The notes under the pieces: model-generated | What the model was told of the DNA's origin: nothing | The model's database searches: none | Seen by the model: the letters and a program-made list of their open reading frames with translations, nothing else | NCBI GenBank assembly: GCA_009192285.1 | Contig: WBVU01000012.1 | Coordinates: 1,116,001 to 1,180,000 of the forward strand | DNA length: 64,000 bases | DNA from: Morchella semilibera | Lineage: Eukaryota > Ascomycota > Pezizomycetes > Pezizales > Morchellaceae | Reading direction: 5' to 3' | Made by a program: the position numbers and the translations under genes | Shown: positions 1 to 12,493 of the stretch, piece after piece | Layout of the letters: every line of letters starts with the position of its first letter | Numbering within the stretch: position 1 is the stretch's first letter

Positions 1-317
1 ACATACATGAACTACATACTTCATGTGCTGGTTCTTCCTACCTCTTTGATCCCCATTGAGTCGCTCCAACAATCGACTTTCGGAGGCGTATTCTGATATA
101 TCCCCCCCCCCCCCGCCCTCGCCTTCATTCCTACGCATATGCCTATCTGCCATAGAATCGATCGCTAACAAATCATCTAGCCTCATATAATAAGTTGCTT
201 CTAAACGAGATATTCGATGACACCATCTTCCCTGAGCTAGCCAGCTGGTTTTAGGCAGACAAAGCAACTGATGAGCTCAATCAATCCTACTGAGAAGTCC
301 TAGATACATCTAACCTA

Positions 318-470
318 TCCCTTAGTCTGTCAGTAAAATGCTGACCCCCCAAGAAGCAAATTTTGTGTGGCTTTACTGACAGATCCCGTTATCTCCCTTA
401 TCAAATAATAGATCTTCCGTGCGAGTTTAATTCCTCTATTATAGGGGGTCAGCATTGACAGACTAAGGGA
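318..470. mobile_element. MITE, 153 bp, TA-flanked
   Basis: The terminal inverted repeats begin TCCCTTAGTCTGTCA. The left arm runs on through a short insertion to ATGCTGACCCCC, and the right arm is its reverse complement ending GACTAAGGGA. Both ends are flanked by TA (316-317 and 471-472), which fits the target duplication of Tc1/mariner-type elements. The interior has no coding capacity. The sequence shows the inverted repeat and the TA flanks; the superfamily is inferred. Confidence 0.75.
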
Positions 471-1468
471 TACAGTGCGATGCACCGACTGATTTCCAAT
501 TGTCATAAATGATATAAGGCATGTTTGGTCTCACAAAAATCGGGAAATCACAATCAAAAGAAACCTGGATCCATGGAGCCATTGCTATTGCTCTCGTACC
601 ATGCAACAGATTTCCCTGCTCATTTGCATTTCCAGGGGTGATGGTCGTCATGCAAGGCAACACTGCCCGCTGAAGCACAAGCACAATACTGGCGTACGCT
701 CGGTATCTGTTCCGAGCGTCCGTCAGAGATCAACACTCTCACGTCAAAGCGCCGAACCTTGCTCACGTGTGGTATTGCGGCAAGACATTGCATGGTTGAG
801 TTAACCGGGCACGGAAGCAGGCAACTGCAGAATCCCGCTCCCTGCCGATCATGTTAGATCGCTAGTGAGACCGCATTCCATGTCATTAAGGAATCCGCAG
901 CTTACACTCTCCAAGATTTACAGGCTGATGGCCGCCTCTCGTCAGGCAGGGATGGGTGTCTTGGCATCATATCAATCATGTCCTTATTTTCTTCGCCCGT
1001 GTATGGACACGTAGGAGTGCGCGTTCGCTGAGCGGGGTTTGAAGCAAAGAAAAGAACTGTACCTTGATATAAAGGAAGATAGGTGCGCCGGTTGGGTGCG
1101 TTTTAAGTCCTCTTCCTTGCCTTTGTGTCAATCAATAGATCCTAGCTCGAATCAATTGATCAAGCGATCTTTAGAGTCTCTAGTCCGAGCTCTAGGAGAG
1201 AAGATCTAGAGCATTAAAGTGTTGAGGAAATTTCTCGGTCATTTTACACTAATTGACCATATTGCAATTTTCAAAATTTATACTAATAAAATTTTATTTC
1301 TAAGGTACACCCCTCCCTTCCTCCCCAAAACCTCACCGTTATCACCGTCACCGTCACCAGTGCACCACAACCAACAGGACTAGAAGATAGATAGACTATA
1401 ACCCAGAACTGAATTAATAAATAAAGGAGGGACTTGCCTCTAAATGATTATTTTAAGGGCCTAGTCAT

Positions 1469-1592
1469 TTAGGGCCCAGCAGGCCTAGGCCATGGCGGGG
1501 TTTTCAAGGATCAAATCATAACAAAAAGGTTGTTGAAACGAAATTTTCACCCCTATAAATTCCGTTATGGCCTGCTGCCAAACGGGCCCTAA
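1469..1592. repeat. imperfect inverted repeat, possibly hAT-like
   Basis: The left end reads TTAGGGCCCAGCAGGCC and the right end, reverse-complemented, reads TTAGGGCCCGTTTGGCAGC, followed by AGCAGGCC. The GGGCCCGTTTGG core resembles ends of fungal hAT elements. The arms are interrupted and no clear 8 bp target duplication was found, so this is a weak call. Confidence 0.3.
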
Positions 1593-3688
1593 GTCTCTAT
1601 ATGGATTTATCACTATAATACGGTAAATGACTTGGTCACTTAATTTATGCTAGATGACTGATCCTTTAAATTACTCCGCAAATAAGCAACCCATCTATAT
1701 ATACTATAATAACATAAATCGAAAATGGGACCGCAAGCATGAGGTATCTATCCTATCATAATCTATGCAATCCAATTATCTACCTATCATAAGCCCTAGA
1801 GAGCTAATAGGCCTTTGCACAAAGGTTCCAGAGTTTTTTGCACAAAGGATCTATTAAATATATAGGCCAGATTAAATTGATACGCCACCATTCCTTGTAT
1901 GTGCGTCCTCTCGTCAACAGGACCAATCAACGATCAGCATGCGAAGCGACAACTTTGCCCTGTGGCTTAATCGTACATAATGTAATTATTTTTATGAGAC
2001 GTCCATTGGACCGGCTGCACGATCCCGTCACATGAGTGGTGGTCGGATGAATCGATCGCAGATATGTACATGTAGTTACCAGCGAGAGAACCGGAAAATA
2101 GATCTGAACGTACCGCTACAGTTGCTTCAAATCGGCGTGCGCTTGTAATGAATCTTATATACCCCTATTTCTGTCTCCATGCAGAAGGTTTAGATTTTAA
2201 GCTTAATTCTTCATTCCCGCTCTTGCATACAATTGCAACAAGGCAATTCGGTCTAGACCCGTTTCTTGAAGTGGCATTACCGCATAAAGAGATTTATTAA
2301 TTTTTCCTTATATATACATATAATAGGCAACTACTATATTACAATTTAGTATGAATTTGAGATCAGCTGTACGAGACATGTTACTGATTTACATAATTCC
2401 TAGAGCGCAGAGATTTAGGGAATAATAATCATTTCCAGACATGGGTGTCGACATCCTATACCGCATAATTTCTAACGATCAAACACGAAGGACGCCTGTT
2501 TTCCGCATATAAGTGCAGCCCTAGTGATATGATAGGTTTTTTTCATGGGCTAAGGCTTGATTGCCAAAGCCTACTATTGGATTTTCGCTCAACAATGCAG
2601 CCTATTGGGTCATACTGCCTTGCGCCTTGATTTAGGGCTTGCACCTTGGCGTCGCGATGGGCGCTATGGACCTACAAACCTATTAATGTGCTTTTTCTTA
2701 TTGAGAAGTGCGGATCTGCAGATCTGCATGAAGCTTATCTATATACATTTATGTATAGATATTATAAATTAATGGGGACGCGGAAATGTTGTGCAAATAA
2801 CTAACACCACTGCGCATGCATGTTGTTATCCTGAGTATTGTAGGCGTAAATAGCTCAGTGCGAAGCCGTTACCGACGGGGTGGTCGATATCAAGCTAAAT
2901 CTCTCAAGATCGCCCACAAGAGGCTTTACTCACAACTTATCACTCGGTATTACGAAGTTAGCCCTTGGCGCCAAATTATATGTAGGGCCGAGTCCAAGAA
3001 CTGACTCTTGTGACAAAGGTAGAGTAAAATAGGCTTTTACGGGCCCATTTTCGCCCTTGGACCTGGGTCTGTGGTACTACATATACATGTATTTACCTTC
3101 AGTACTTCTTAAGCACATGGCAACGTTACCCTAGCTAGCCTTATAATAAATCAGGGCGACACTAACCACAAGAGTAACCTATCGAATGACGTAAATACAA
3201 ATCCAATAAATATCACCCCAGTACGCCGTCCTATGTTGGGAAGACGAAACAAGCTGTAGTTTTTGAGGGGTTATAGCAGGTCTCTTATATATATAAATAT
3301 CAGCTAGTTATAGGCTTAGAGGATATGTTTCAAATGTAGTAATTAAGGGGCATCGAAATTATGGCGTTAGGTAGATTAGTTATTCAAGCTAAGGGATTTG
3401 CCATGTATCGCAGCATCGTTATGAGATGTGCCTGTATTACGGGGCCTGCTGTAACATGTTACTACATACATGCAGCTAGCTGAAGTGTCTAAAACCACAA
3501 AGAATGAGAGGGGGATCGCTATTGCCTTCTTTCCTAATTTAGCCCTTTAATTCGTGCTACATGAACAACTACTGAGTATATGATCCTCACCGGCCACTCA
3601 CCCCGCAACCCGAAATCCTCACGCGGCAACCCCACCAGACCACTAGAGTACTCTACCCCACAATCCCGGAAAGCCGTTGCACCCGTCA

Positions 3689-3727
3689 ATAGGGTGAATG
3701 GTATTACCATAGGGTGAATGGTATTAC
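3689..3727. repeat. two-copy tandem duplication (about 19 bp)
   Basis: The phrase ATAGGGTGAATGGTATTACC occurs twice back to back. It lies upstream of the polygalacturonase gene and has no obvious function. Confidence 0.7.
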
Positions 3728-4034
3728 CCGCCCTCCCGCATATCAACAAGGTAGGTATAATATTAGCCGATGCGAAGCTTAAACCTACCACAGATTTCGG
3801 CCTACTATTGTCCGGGGCCCTCGGTATCTCGCTGATTGTACGGGAAAGACGGCGGAAAAGAGAAGGTCAAAGATGGGACTGAGATGTAGATCTCTAATAT
3901 AACTTTATAGTCAATCAGGGAGGGAATTAAATGAGGGTGGGGATCCGGAGCTATAAGAAATATGGGCATTCCCATAATGATGGAGCCATATACACAATAT
4001 CAGCTGTCGACACCTATAGGATTCTACCTCAACG

Positions 4035-5485
4035 ATGAAGCTCACTCTGCTCACACCCCTCCTCTTCCTCCCTAGTATCTCGGCGATAAAGGTGACTCCG
4101 TACCCTAAGCATCCCACGAAACCCCGCTACACTTCCACGCCGCGTACATCAAAAATCTGCACAGTCCCAAGCGGCGAAGTTGATTCTGCCGCCTCAATCC
4201 TCGCTGCTGCGAACTCTTGCAACAATGGTGGTACCGTCGTTTTCTCGCCAAACACAACTTACACCGTTGGTACAGCCTTGGACCTAACCTTCCTTAAACA
4301 TATTGACATTGACATCAGAGGGACTATTAAAGTATGAGACCTGCCCCCAGCCCATGGCCATCCAAGAAAACAATACTAACAACACTATATATAGTTCTCC
4401 AGTGATGTCGAGTACTGGGATGCCAACGCCTTCTACCTGACCTTCCAGAACGCCACAACATTCTGGCAGATTGGCGGCGAGGATGTCAACATCTACGGCG
4501 GCGGCACTCTCGACGGTAACGGCCAGGTCTGGTACGATGCATTCGCCGCAAACATCTACATTCTCCGCCCCATTCTCCTTGGGATCGTCGGTCTCAACGG
4601 TGGCAGCGTAAGCAACATTAACATGCAGTTTTCGCCGCAGTGGTTCAACATCATCGTCAACTCCACCGACGTTGTCTACGACCACATCTCCATCTCCGGC
4701 GGCTCAACGAGTGCTAACCGAGCCCGCAACACAGACGGCTGGGACACATACCGCTCCTCTGCCATCACAATCCAGAACAGCGTAATCAGTAACAACGACG
4801 ACTGCGTCTCGTTCAAGCCAAACAGTACTGATATCGTCGTTCAGAACTTGGATTGCACGGGATCGCATGGCATCAGTGTGGGATCGCTGGGGCAGTACCT
4901 GGGCGAATATGATATCGTCGAGGATGTATACGTGTACAACATCAGCATGGCTAACTCATCCGACGGCGCGCGCATCAAGGTCTGGCCCGGGGTGCAGTCG
5001 GCGCTGAGTGGGGATCTGCAGGGAGGTGGCGGGAGGGGTCACGTCAAGAACATCACGTACGATACGTTCGGGAACAAGAACAATGACTATGTCATCCAGG
5101 TAACCCAATGCTACGGGCAGAAGAACAACACGCTATGTGAAATGTATCCTGTACGTTTACTCATCTCGGTATGAATTAATTAGCGAGGGCAGAAACTAAT
5201 ATGATTTCAGAGCGCGCTTACGATCTCGGACATCTACTTCAAGAACTTTTATGGCACCACATCGTCGAAATATGACCCGATCGTTGGGAGTGTAGTGTGC
5301 TCTTCGCCGACGGTGTGCAGTAACATCTACACCCAGAACATCACGGTCACGCCACCGAGTGGCAAGGAGGCGGTTTATACCTGTAGTAATGTAAGTCTAC
5401 GCTATTGTTAATATTGCTGTCGAACACCTGAACTAATGTGTTTGTCTAGGTTAATGAGACACAGTTGGGGTTGCCATGTCAGTAG
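4035..5485 (+). CDS. secreted exopolygalacturonase, glycoside hydrolase family 28
   Basis: A 422-residue protein from four exons: 4035-4331, 4395-5150, 5211-5390 and 5450-5485. The introns are 59-63 bp, GT-AG, and the first has a CTAAC branch site. All junctions keep frame. Residues 1-18 form a signal peptide (basic start, hydrophobic core, Ser-Ala end). GH28 hallmarks are intact: NTDGWD at about 211-216 with the catalytic Asp, the DD pair at about 234-235, GSHG with the catalytic His at about 257, and RIK at about 292-294. The phrase [13 protein letters not shown] is typical of exo-acting rather than endo-acting enzymes, so the likely reaction is release of galacturonate from chain ends of pectin outside the cell (EC 3.2.1.67 class). 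Many NxS/T sites suggest N-glycosylation. No neighbouring pectinase is visible. The family is certain; the exo mode is inferred from the motif. Confidence 0.93.
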
Positions 5486-6059
5486 TTGGAGGGAGGGACC
5501 CTAACCCATAGCACAACGAGTGATGCGGCATGATTGCATGGCGCCACGCGATTTGTTATGGTTAATTAATTGTATGGCGCCACGAGACCAATGAGACCTA
5601 TTGATGGTTTTTGGTTGAAAAGATCACCTTGAATGTTTATAGAATGAAGAAGATCATATAGCTGCTGGTCCGCGAATGCCGTCTTGGTAATCTATCATTT
5701 TCTACCCTCGAGTTGGCATCATGACATTTGTTGTGAAGTTCGATAGTATGCGTAGGGCGAGACGGGTAGGGGGTGGTCAGAGAAGGTTGCATTGAAAAAA
5801 ACTCTGACAAGGTCTCGCACTATAAGAAAATGTATGTGCACGTTTCAAGGTATATCAAACACTTACTCCCCACCTAGCTGGGGACTCTAGAGGATGTTGG
5901 TGCGGGCTTGGTGCTTCTCTAGTGAAACGCAATTAAAGGACATATCAACTAACTCTATTAAGAACCGTGGGGCCTTGAGTGCGTGGCCCGACATCGGAGA
6001 AAAGTCTATATTTGAATAGTGTGGCCCATAGGGCTAGAACTCTGGTGGCAGGCTCGTAG

Positions 6060-6265
6060 GGCTCAGCTTTGGTGGCAGGCTCGCAAACTAGCCCGAGCCG
6101 GTGGTCGACGATCAAAAAACAGGTCGTCCTCTCACCTACATAGCTTAGCAAAACGGCAGATAGGGGCCTCATTTCGACCCCAGGGGGAGTAAATTATTTA
6201 GGTGAGTATTAAGGTAGGTAAAACTGCCCTTTTTGCCTATTTCACGGCTCTTGGGGCCTAGCAGA
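6060..6265 (+). repeat. dispersed repeat, copy 1
   Basis: This segment matches, in reverse orientation, a segment at about 26495-26695. Shared blocks include AAACTAG, AAAAAACAGGT, CTTAGCAAAACGGCAGATAG and AGGTAGGTAAAACTGCCCTT. Many of the differences are C/T or G/A transitions. It encodes no recognisable protein and is probably a fragment of a transposable element. Confidence 0.7.
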
Positions 6266-8065
6266 GTACATGTGGTTAAGCCCGAGCCCGAGAAAAAGGG
6301 ACCACACTGTATTTGAAGGGTCTTTGCCACATGAACAAACCTTCTGCGTTGGCTCCGTCTCGATCTACGTGCCTACACGCATATGACTACTTGTAATAAA
6401 TCTTGCGTGTATGAAGCAAAGCAGGAATAAATAAATATATGCAATAAATACTGCATCACGGGATATCACTCGGTAGCCGAATTTATACTAAACCCTTTGG
6501 ATATTTTGCAACCGTCCCTCCAACTCAAGGGCGTTTAATTCCTAAGACGCTGAGTGCAAACATTGTGAGTCTGTCCCTATCCTTAAATCGTTTCTTGGGC
6601 GGCATGGGCCATTTAAAGCAACTCCCCAGCAATCCAGACCGCTGATGTTGCTCACCAACCCGCCGGGCCATCCAGAATAGCTTCACTCGTAGAAACCTGG
6701 GCTCTGGTGTTCAGAAACGTTTTAGTCTGGTTACCTTAACCCGCCATTCAAGTGCTTTACTCTCTGGTGGTATACACCTGGGCTCATATTCCCCTGGAGA
6801 CAACCCCAGCTGTAACTGTCGTCTTACCTGAGACCATGTCTACATTCGCTACTAGCATGACGAGGACATGATGGGACAGGCAAACAGTTTTGATAGCTTC
6901 CCCGGTCAAACCACCCGGCCCGGGGTCTGCTACGTATATGGCTACCTAGTCTCAGACTCGGCCAGTACCACAGTCTAGCCCCAAAGACCCTCCTTGAGAG
7001 AGGTCACCCGACATAGAAGAGGAGCCAAACCGAATGTTAGGAATGCGGTCGGGCCCAACGCGGATCAGCACGCCCAGGACAAGGAGGTGATGCATGGAAA
7101 GGTAGTCCAGCCAGCCCAGTCATATCAGCCTCGGCTTCGTGAGATGTTGTGTAAGCTTAGGTAAGGGCTAGTTCTCAGCTGCGGATTAAGGTTTATGGGT
7201 TCCCGGCTGATATGATCATTCCCCTTCCTCGTTGGGGTTGATGGTGTTTTGTAGTTATGCCGTTGTCTGTATCCTTGTTAGCTGCTGACTACATGTGTAG
7301 AATATCCTCCACAGCTTCCCAGGGCTTGGGTGGATTGATACTCTTGGGTAGGGGCTGTTTTACCCGACATGACCTATCTAGCTCCTGGCGTCTCGTCCGC
7401 AGGGTAATCCGATGTTTGTGTCGGCGGTCGTCTGGTTAGCTTGGCCGACCGACCATCCGTAATTAAGTTGGCAAACCCGCCGGCGGGCCGATCATACGTA
7501 GCCAACCACCTACAACCCACTCCCGATGCCTACCGCATCTACTACTACCACCCCCAAGTGGAGAACGTACAGGTATAAGTACATATGTATGTACATTGCC
7601 GTGTACGTATAACATACCACGCCTACGCCCACGTGCACTATGGTTTACGGTATTCCAGGGGCCAAGCATCACTGGCCCGTAACCTGCTTTTGATGTACGC
7701 CCATATGCAGTGGTTTATCAGCTCCCAGACCAACTGCCCCGCATCCAACTTGAAACGCCCTCTCTCTCTCGGGCTGCATACATACATAGCTGGCCGGAAT
7801 ATCTACCCCTTGTGTGTCGATTGCTGCCCCCCATAATTGGGAGTTAGGTTTCCGTTGGGTGGGACTAGCTAGGTAGATAAAGCCATAGTAGAGTTGTTCT
7901 TCTTGGAGCGGTGGCATATTTTTGTTGATAGACGAAGGGATATTACGTAGAGTGGTATATTTAAGCCACGTTTTTTTGCGATTTGTGGCTAGTGCAGTAA
8001 TCGATCACCCCACTACTCGGTATCCGGGACCGAGCCCGCACCGTGCAGATCCTGTACCGTGGGTT

Positions 8066-8107
8066 GGGGGGGGGGGTTATTCCTGTCTCGGGCGGGGGGG
8101 TGGGGGG
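8066..8107 (+). other. G-rich tract with quadruplex potential
   Basis: Four or more runs of at least three G lie within about 40 bases, including an 11-G run and a 7-G run. No gene starts nearby that would give it an evident regulatory role. Confidence 0.5.
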
Positions 8108-10174
8108 ATAGCGATCGAGATCTGCTCCAAGATTAGAAGCGTTAATCTATACATGCGGCGCCCTGTGCTGGGTTGGAGGTACCGGGTGCGTACTTACATG
8201 TATGGAGTGCTTACCTGGTAAATGCAATACACTCACGATGAAATTTGGATCCTCCGATATTGCAGCTCCAGGTAGCAAGCCCCAAGTACATACTGTAAGT
8301 AACCCCACGGCAAAGACGAGAATAGGACACGCAAGAACAGGGCATGTGTAGGTGAACGGGGGGGGGGACCAGTACAGGCGTTTCAAGTAGAGTGTACATA
8401 TGTACGTCCCAGTGGCCCGGCCGGTAAGTCCAGCATGCAGAGGAAAAACGTGCCGTACTGGCCTTCTAGACGTTTCTTTAATTCTGGGGACGTTGGAATA
8501 AACACATTGATCTCTGTCCTGAAACAGCACAGCCTCTACTAATTTTGGGTGCGCTGTGGAGAGATGCTGCTGCATGCATATGCACCGGGGTGTCGATTTG
8601 ATCGCGGGGGAGGAAGCGTGGTAGGAGTAGATGTATTGTAGTAGCAGTGACTGAAACATGGAGCCCGCCGCCGAATGGACTGTTGATTCGCCAGAGGAAA
8701 AGTAACCTACCGGGCGACCACCGATCCTCCAGGCAACTATATACTAAGGTATATGTACTGTTTATAAGCTATGTCTCACTTCTGTACCCACTGGTAGGTA
8801 ATCCCCCTAGCTACATACTTCATATGCTCTCCCCCTCTCGCATAAGCTGTACGAATGCATGCATGCATAGATACTCTACTCTCCTCTCCTCTCTGCAAGT
8901 ACCCAAGCCAGTAAACCTTGACTGCAAATGTCATGTCTCGCGGGACCATCCTCGAACTCTGAAACGAAGCTGGACCGTAGAGTGGTCGTTATCGATTACA
9001 CATCTCAGAGCTTCCATTGCGCCGCACATGCCGCCGACCCCCAGGCCATCCCATCACCGGCGCGCGGCGGCGAAGCTTTTTGCCAACCCAACATGGCGGT
9101 ATACGGTGTAGGCAAATACAGTATGGCCTCATTCATTCATGGTAAGCCGTATGATTTGCACAGTTAAGTTGGTTTGTGACCGGCAGAAACTGAGTTAGGT
9201 ATGTAGGTACATAGGTAGCGACGTCTGGAATGTGAGATTAGGTTTGGGGGGTCCATGCCCGCTACATCTTAATCATATTTTATTCTATTTCACCCACCGT
9301 GACACGACGGAGCAGAGTCCGCAGTGTTTTTCCTCCATGTGCTGACCTATTTTCGTGCCCAGCCCAAGTAAGTAGGTAGCGAGAAGCACTAACATTATTA
9401 TTACTACCATAGGCTTAATCCGGGCAGCATCGATCGGTAAAGAGCGGTATTATCCACAGACAGCTAGGGCTGCAGCGCAGGGGCCGGGTGTATTTTTAGT
9501 ATTTATTACAAACCACTTCTCGATCACTTTCCCATGGTAGAATTGCATCGGCTTTCTCGATGGAAAATTAACGGTGTCTTGGAAATCTCGGCTTGGGTGA
9601 ATACATGTACCACCATCTCCAAACGGGGAATTCAAACGGAAGGTCATAGTCATGCTAGTACCCTATTCCATAATCTCAATTTAGACGAAAAGATGCTGCG
9701 CCTGGCGATTGGCAGAAGGTGCAGGTTTCCATATCACGGATTGCAAAGTCTCTTGACCCAGATCTATGCCGTACGTATGTAGTGACCGGATGCAATATAA
9801 CACAGTGTGTGTTTCTCAGTTGCAATCACACCACCACCCGGCCGGGCACGCAAAGATTTCGGTAACGAGGCTAAGTGGGCACGACATAGAAAACAGTGCC
9901 AACCTTCCCGATCGGGGTGATTAATGTTGGGTAGATGCCGGCAGCGCATGAATGGATGAACCCAATTAATATTCACCCACCCACACACCCCAGCCAATAC
10001 GGCGCAGCTCTACCGAGCGCCGCACAGCCCAACGAAACCGAGCAGTCAATGTAACGATGAGGGCCTATATGAATTGACGCAGTTCTGCATCCCCCTCACT
10101 CACTCATCAGTACCAATTATCCACTCGTCCGTCCAAAAAGCCAAACCAAAAAAAAACCAAAAACCAAATCCAAG

Positions 10175-10402
10175 ATGCCATCCCTCACGCGCTCCCTCTC
10201 CAACGTCTTCCGCAGCCGCTCCCCCTCCGCTCATGTCTCGAGCGACACGGACATCCCCCCCGCCCCGGGCCCCCCCACCAGCCCGTACAGCTACGGTAAC
10301 CATCTGGCCGTGATGCTGCCCCCTTCGCCGCCGCCCGCTGATATCCCGGCCCCTCCGCCGCCGTCGTATGCGAGCCTGCAGAGGCCGTGCCTCTTTATCT
10401 AG
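10175..10402 (+). CDS. small proline/serine-rich protein, hypothetical
   Basis: A 75-residue intronless open frame. The start is chosen because the ATG follows a CA-rich leader ending ATCCAAG, a favourable fungal context. The ORF is much more GC-rich than its flanks, as for the other credible genes nearby. The product begins with a basic Ser/Arg-rich segment (MPSLTRSLSNVFRSRSPS) and continues with proline-rich runs, ending PPPSYASLQRPCLFI. There is no signal peptide, membrane segment or known domain. It could be a real lineage-specific small gene or a chance frame in GC-rich DNA. Confidence 0.4.
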   Translation: MPSLTRSLSNVFRSRSPSAHVSSDTDIPPAPGPPTSPYSYGNHLAVMLPPSPPPADIPAPPPPSYASLQRPCLFI

Positions 10403-12493
10403 GCGTCGGCATGCAATTATTACAATTGAGCCCTGCTCACTTCTGGAAAACATCGCGGGTCAGCACGGGAGGGCTGCAATGTGTGTCCGGCGGGCTTGCA
10501 ATTGCAATTGAAAAACAAACACTTGGGGTGCGGGCACTGTAGATAATAGTCTTTTTTTTGGGGGGGGGGCGTTCTTCCGGGTTGGGTTAGACTGTATATT
10601 CTTTTCTTTCTTTTTTTTCTCGATGTAAATAATTTTCTTTTTCTTTTTTTTCCCCTCCTGGGTTTGGGGGCGGGTTAGAATCGGTGTTGGTGTTGGGTCT
10701 TTGGCGCATTTGCGGGGAATTTTAAACTTTGGGTTTTTTTGACCGTCCATCTGCACTCTTTCCACTGCGTTCTGTCCAAAAGTGCAATATAAAAATCCAC
10801 AGCTCTCTCTCCGGGGGTTGCTGCCCATGCATGCATGCAGGACTAAGCCAGCGACGCATGGGCAGGTTAGAGGCCAGGAGTCGGGCGCTCTATAGCATCA
10901 TATCAATGCTACCACCAGATCGATCCTTCTCGCGATCGCGCATGCGCAGCTCACAGCTGTCATGAAATGGTGGGTATGTACCTACCTACTATATATACGC
11001 CGGCACCATCGGCCGTGGTGCATACACGATACTAAGTACTTAGGTAGCTGGCTGGCCAATTGTCTGTTGGGGGTATCTTTGGTTCAGGGAATCCCGTTGG
11101 CGGAATTGATGATACGGATCAGGCACGGGTCGGTTTTACATACTTGCATACAAGTAGTTGTGCAAGAGCTTGCATCTAGTAAGTACACATGCCCAAGTAG
11201 ATACCCCGGAGATCGATACTACTCCCTAGCCCATTAATTACAATTACAATAGCTCCACCCAAATGTCCCCCTCCTCTTAAGATACAACCCAAGCAGCCAC
11301 CTGGAAAGCTCAATATACCCCTCTACCATTTTATAAAAAGGATCTTGGATATTAATGCATCACAACAACGAATTTACTGATGACACCAACACATATACTG
11401 ATACTTTAGCTGTGAATAGTCCTGAAAAGGGTTGAAATCATATCAATTTATAGCATGGCGTAACTCTTCAGTAATCTAGTATATATAATGATCCAAGTCC
11501 AATTCTCCAGGAAATTTTCAATGTCCTGATTAGACTGATGCATTAGCTGGTACATTTTAGATGCATATATATGCTGATTCATTACGTGGGGTAGTAGAGC
11601 CCCCCAGTACTATAACGCATTAAAGAACCGCCCTCTGAGCACGAGGTCGACGTCCCACGCCCGCCTTCTCTATTATATTACAGCCGGGCAAAACGCCAGT
11701 GACGGGCACGGGCCAAGGTATCTCGACATCACTTGAACCCCAAACGATCGAGGGTTAGGGTTGGAAACCCGCCCACTCTGGCGCAGGGCTGGGCCGCCCT
11801 TGTCTCGAGAATTTCGAAAGATGCAAGACAGGCAGGGCAGGACATGTCCAGGTACGTCTTGTCTTGTCCCGTGCCTGTCACTATCCACGATAGCGGCGGC
11901 GCTGAGCCCCACGGTCCCTGACCGCAGGCTTGAAAGGTACTTATGTAGCCACCGCCGCCCCGAGCCGATGCACCCCCGCGGATAAGAACCAGACGGCGTG
12001 TAGGCGTCCACTCTCCCCTGCCTATGTGTCCGGCCAGAGGGAGTCGACAAAGAGCATAGGTTCCAACCCCCGCCGCCTTGCCCGGCTACACACGGGAACA
12101 CTCAACCAGGCCACTACGTGCCATGATGGATAACGCACGGCGACACCCCGCAGTCCCTGGGGGAAACGGCGGTGAAATATAAGTTGGCCATAAACCCCAA
12201 TTGCGACTGAAGGGCGTTGGATTAGTACTATAGCTCATTAGGTCTATAGATGATTATATAGATCAGCTTCTCGGCTATTTACTCCCACCGCTTGGTAGCA
12301 CCGGGTGAATTAAGGATTTGGTGCCTAAGCGGTAAGCTCGCAATAGCAGGATCAGCTAACTACGGGTGAGCGGACAAATTTTGGGCGAGTGATGGGCTGT
12401 GAAGATGTTCAAGTATTATATTTGGTTGTTATTGGCGTTGTTTCCGAGCACTATACGACAATTTATTCACTATAGAACTCACACTAAGAACAA
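10403..12493. other. 2.1 kb spacer
   Basis: No supported gene. It contains poly-T and poly-G runs near 10550-10660, two adjacent TTAGGG-like units at about 11752-11762 (too few to be a telomere tract) and a GC-rich patch at 11690-12150 whose overlapping frames show no family motif. Confidence 0.5.

Larger units (their letters stand above)
1..4034. other. gene-poor AT-rich spacer
   Basis: No convincing coding region is seen on either strand; the open frames are short and lack family motifs. The stretch holds a 13-base C run near 101-114, a TA-flanked MITE (318-470), a weaker hAT-like inverted repeat (about 1469-1592), TACATGTA palindromes at 2067 and 3084, and a short direct duplication at about 3689-3727. 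Confidence 0.6.
5486..10174. other. 4.7 kb spacer without a supported gene
   Basis: Only short, low-information open frames are present. It holds one copy of an interspersed repeat (about 6060-6265), a G-rich stretch (about 8066-8107) and TACATGTA palindromes at 8195 and 9602. The last 100 bases before 10175 are CA-rich, like a fungal 5' leader. Confidence 0.55.

Noticed and set aside
8147-8659. 170-codon minus-strand open frame
   Set aside because: It crosses a G-run and has irregular Cys/His/Pro composition with no motif; likely chance.
11752-11762. Telomere-like TTAGGG units
   Set aside because: Only two units; no telomeric or subtelomeric context.
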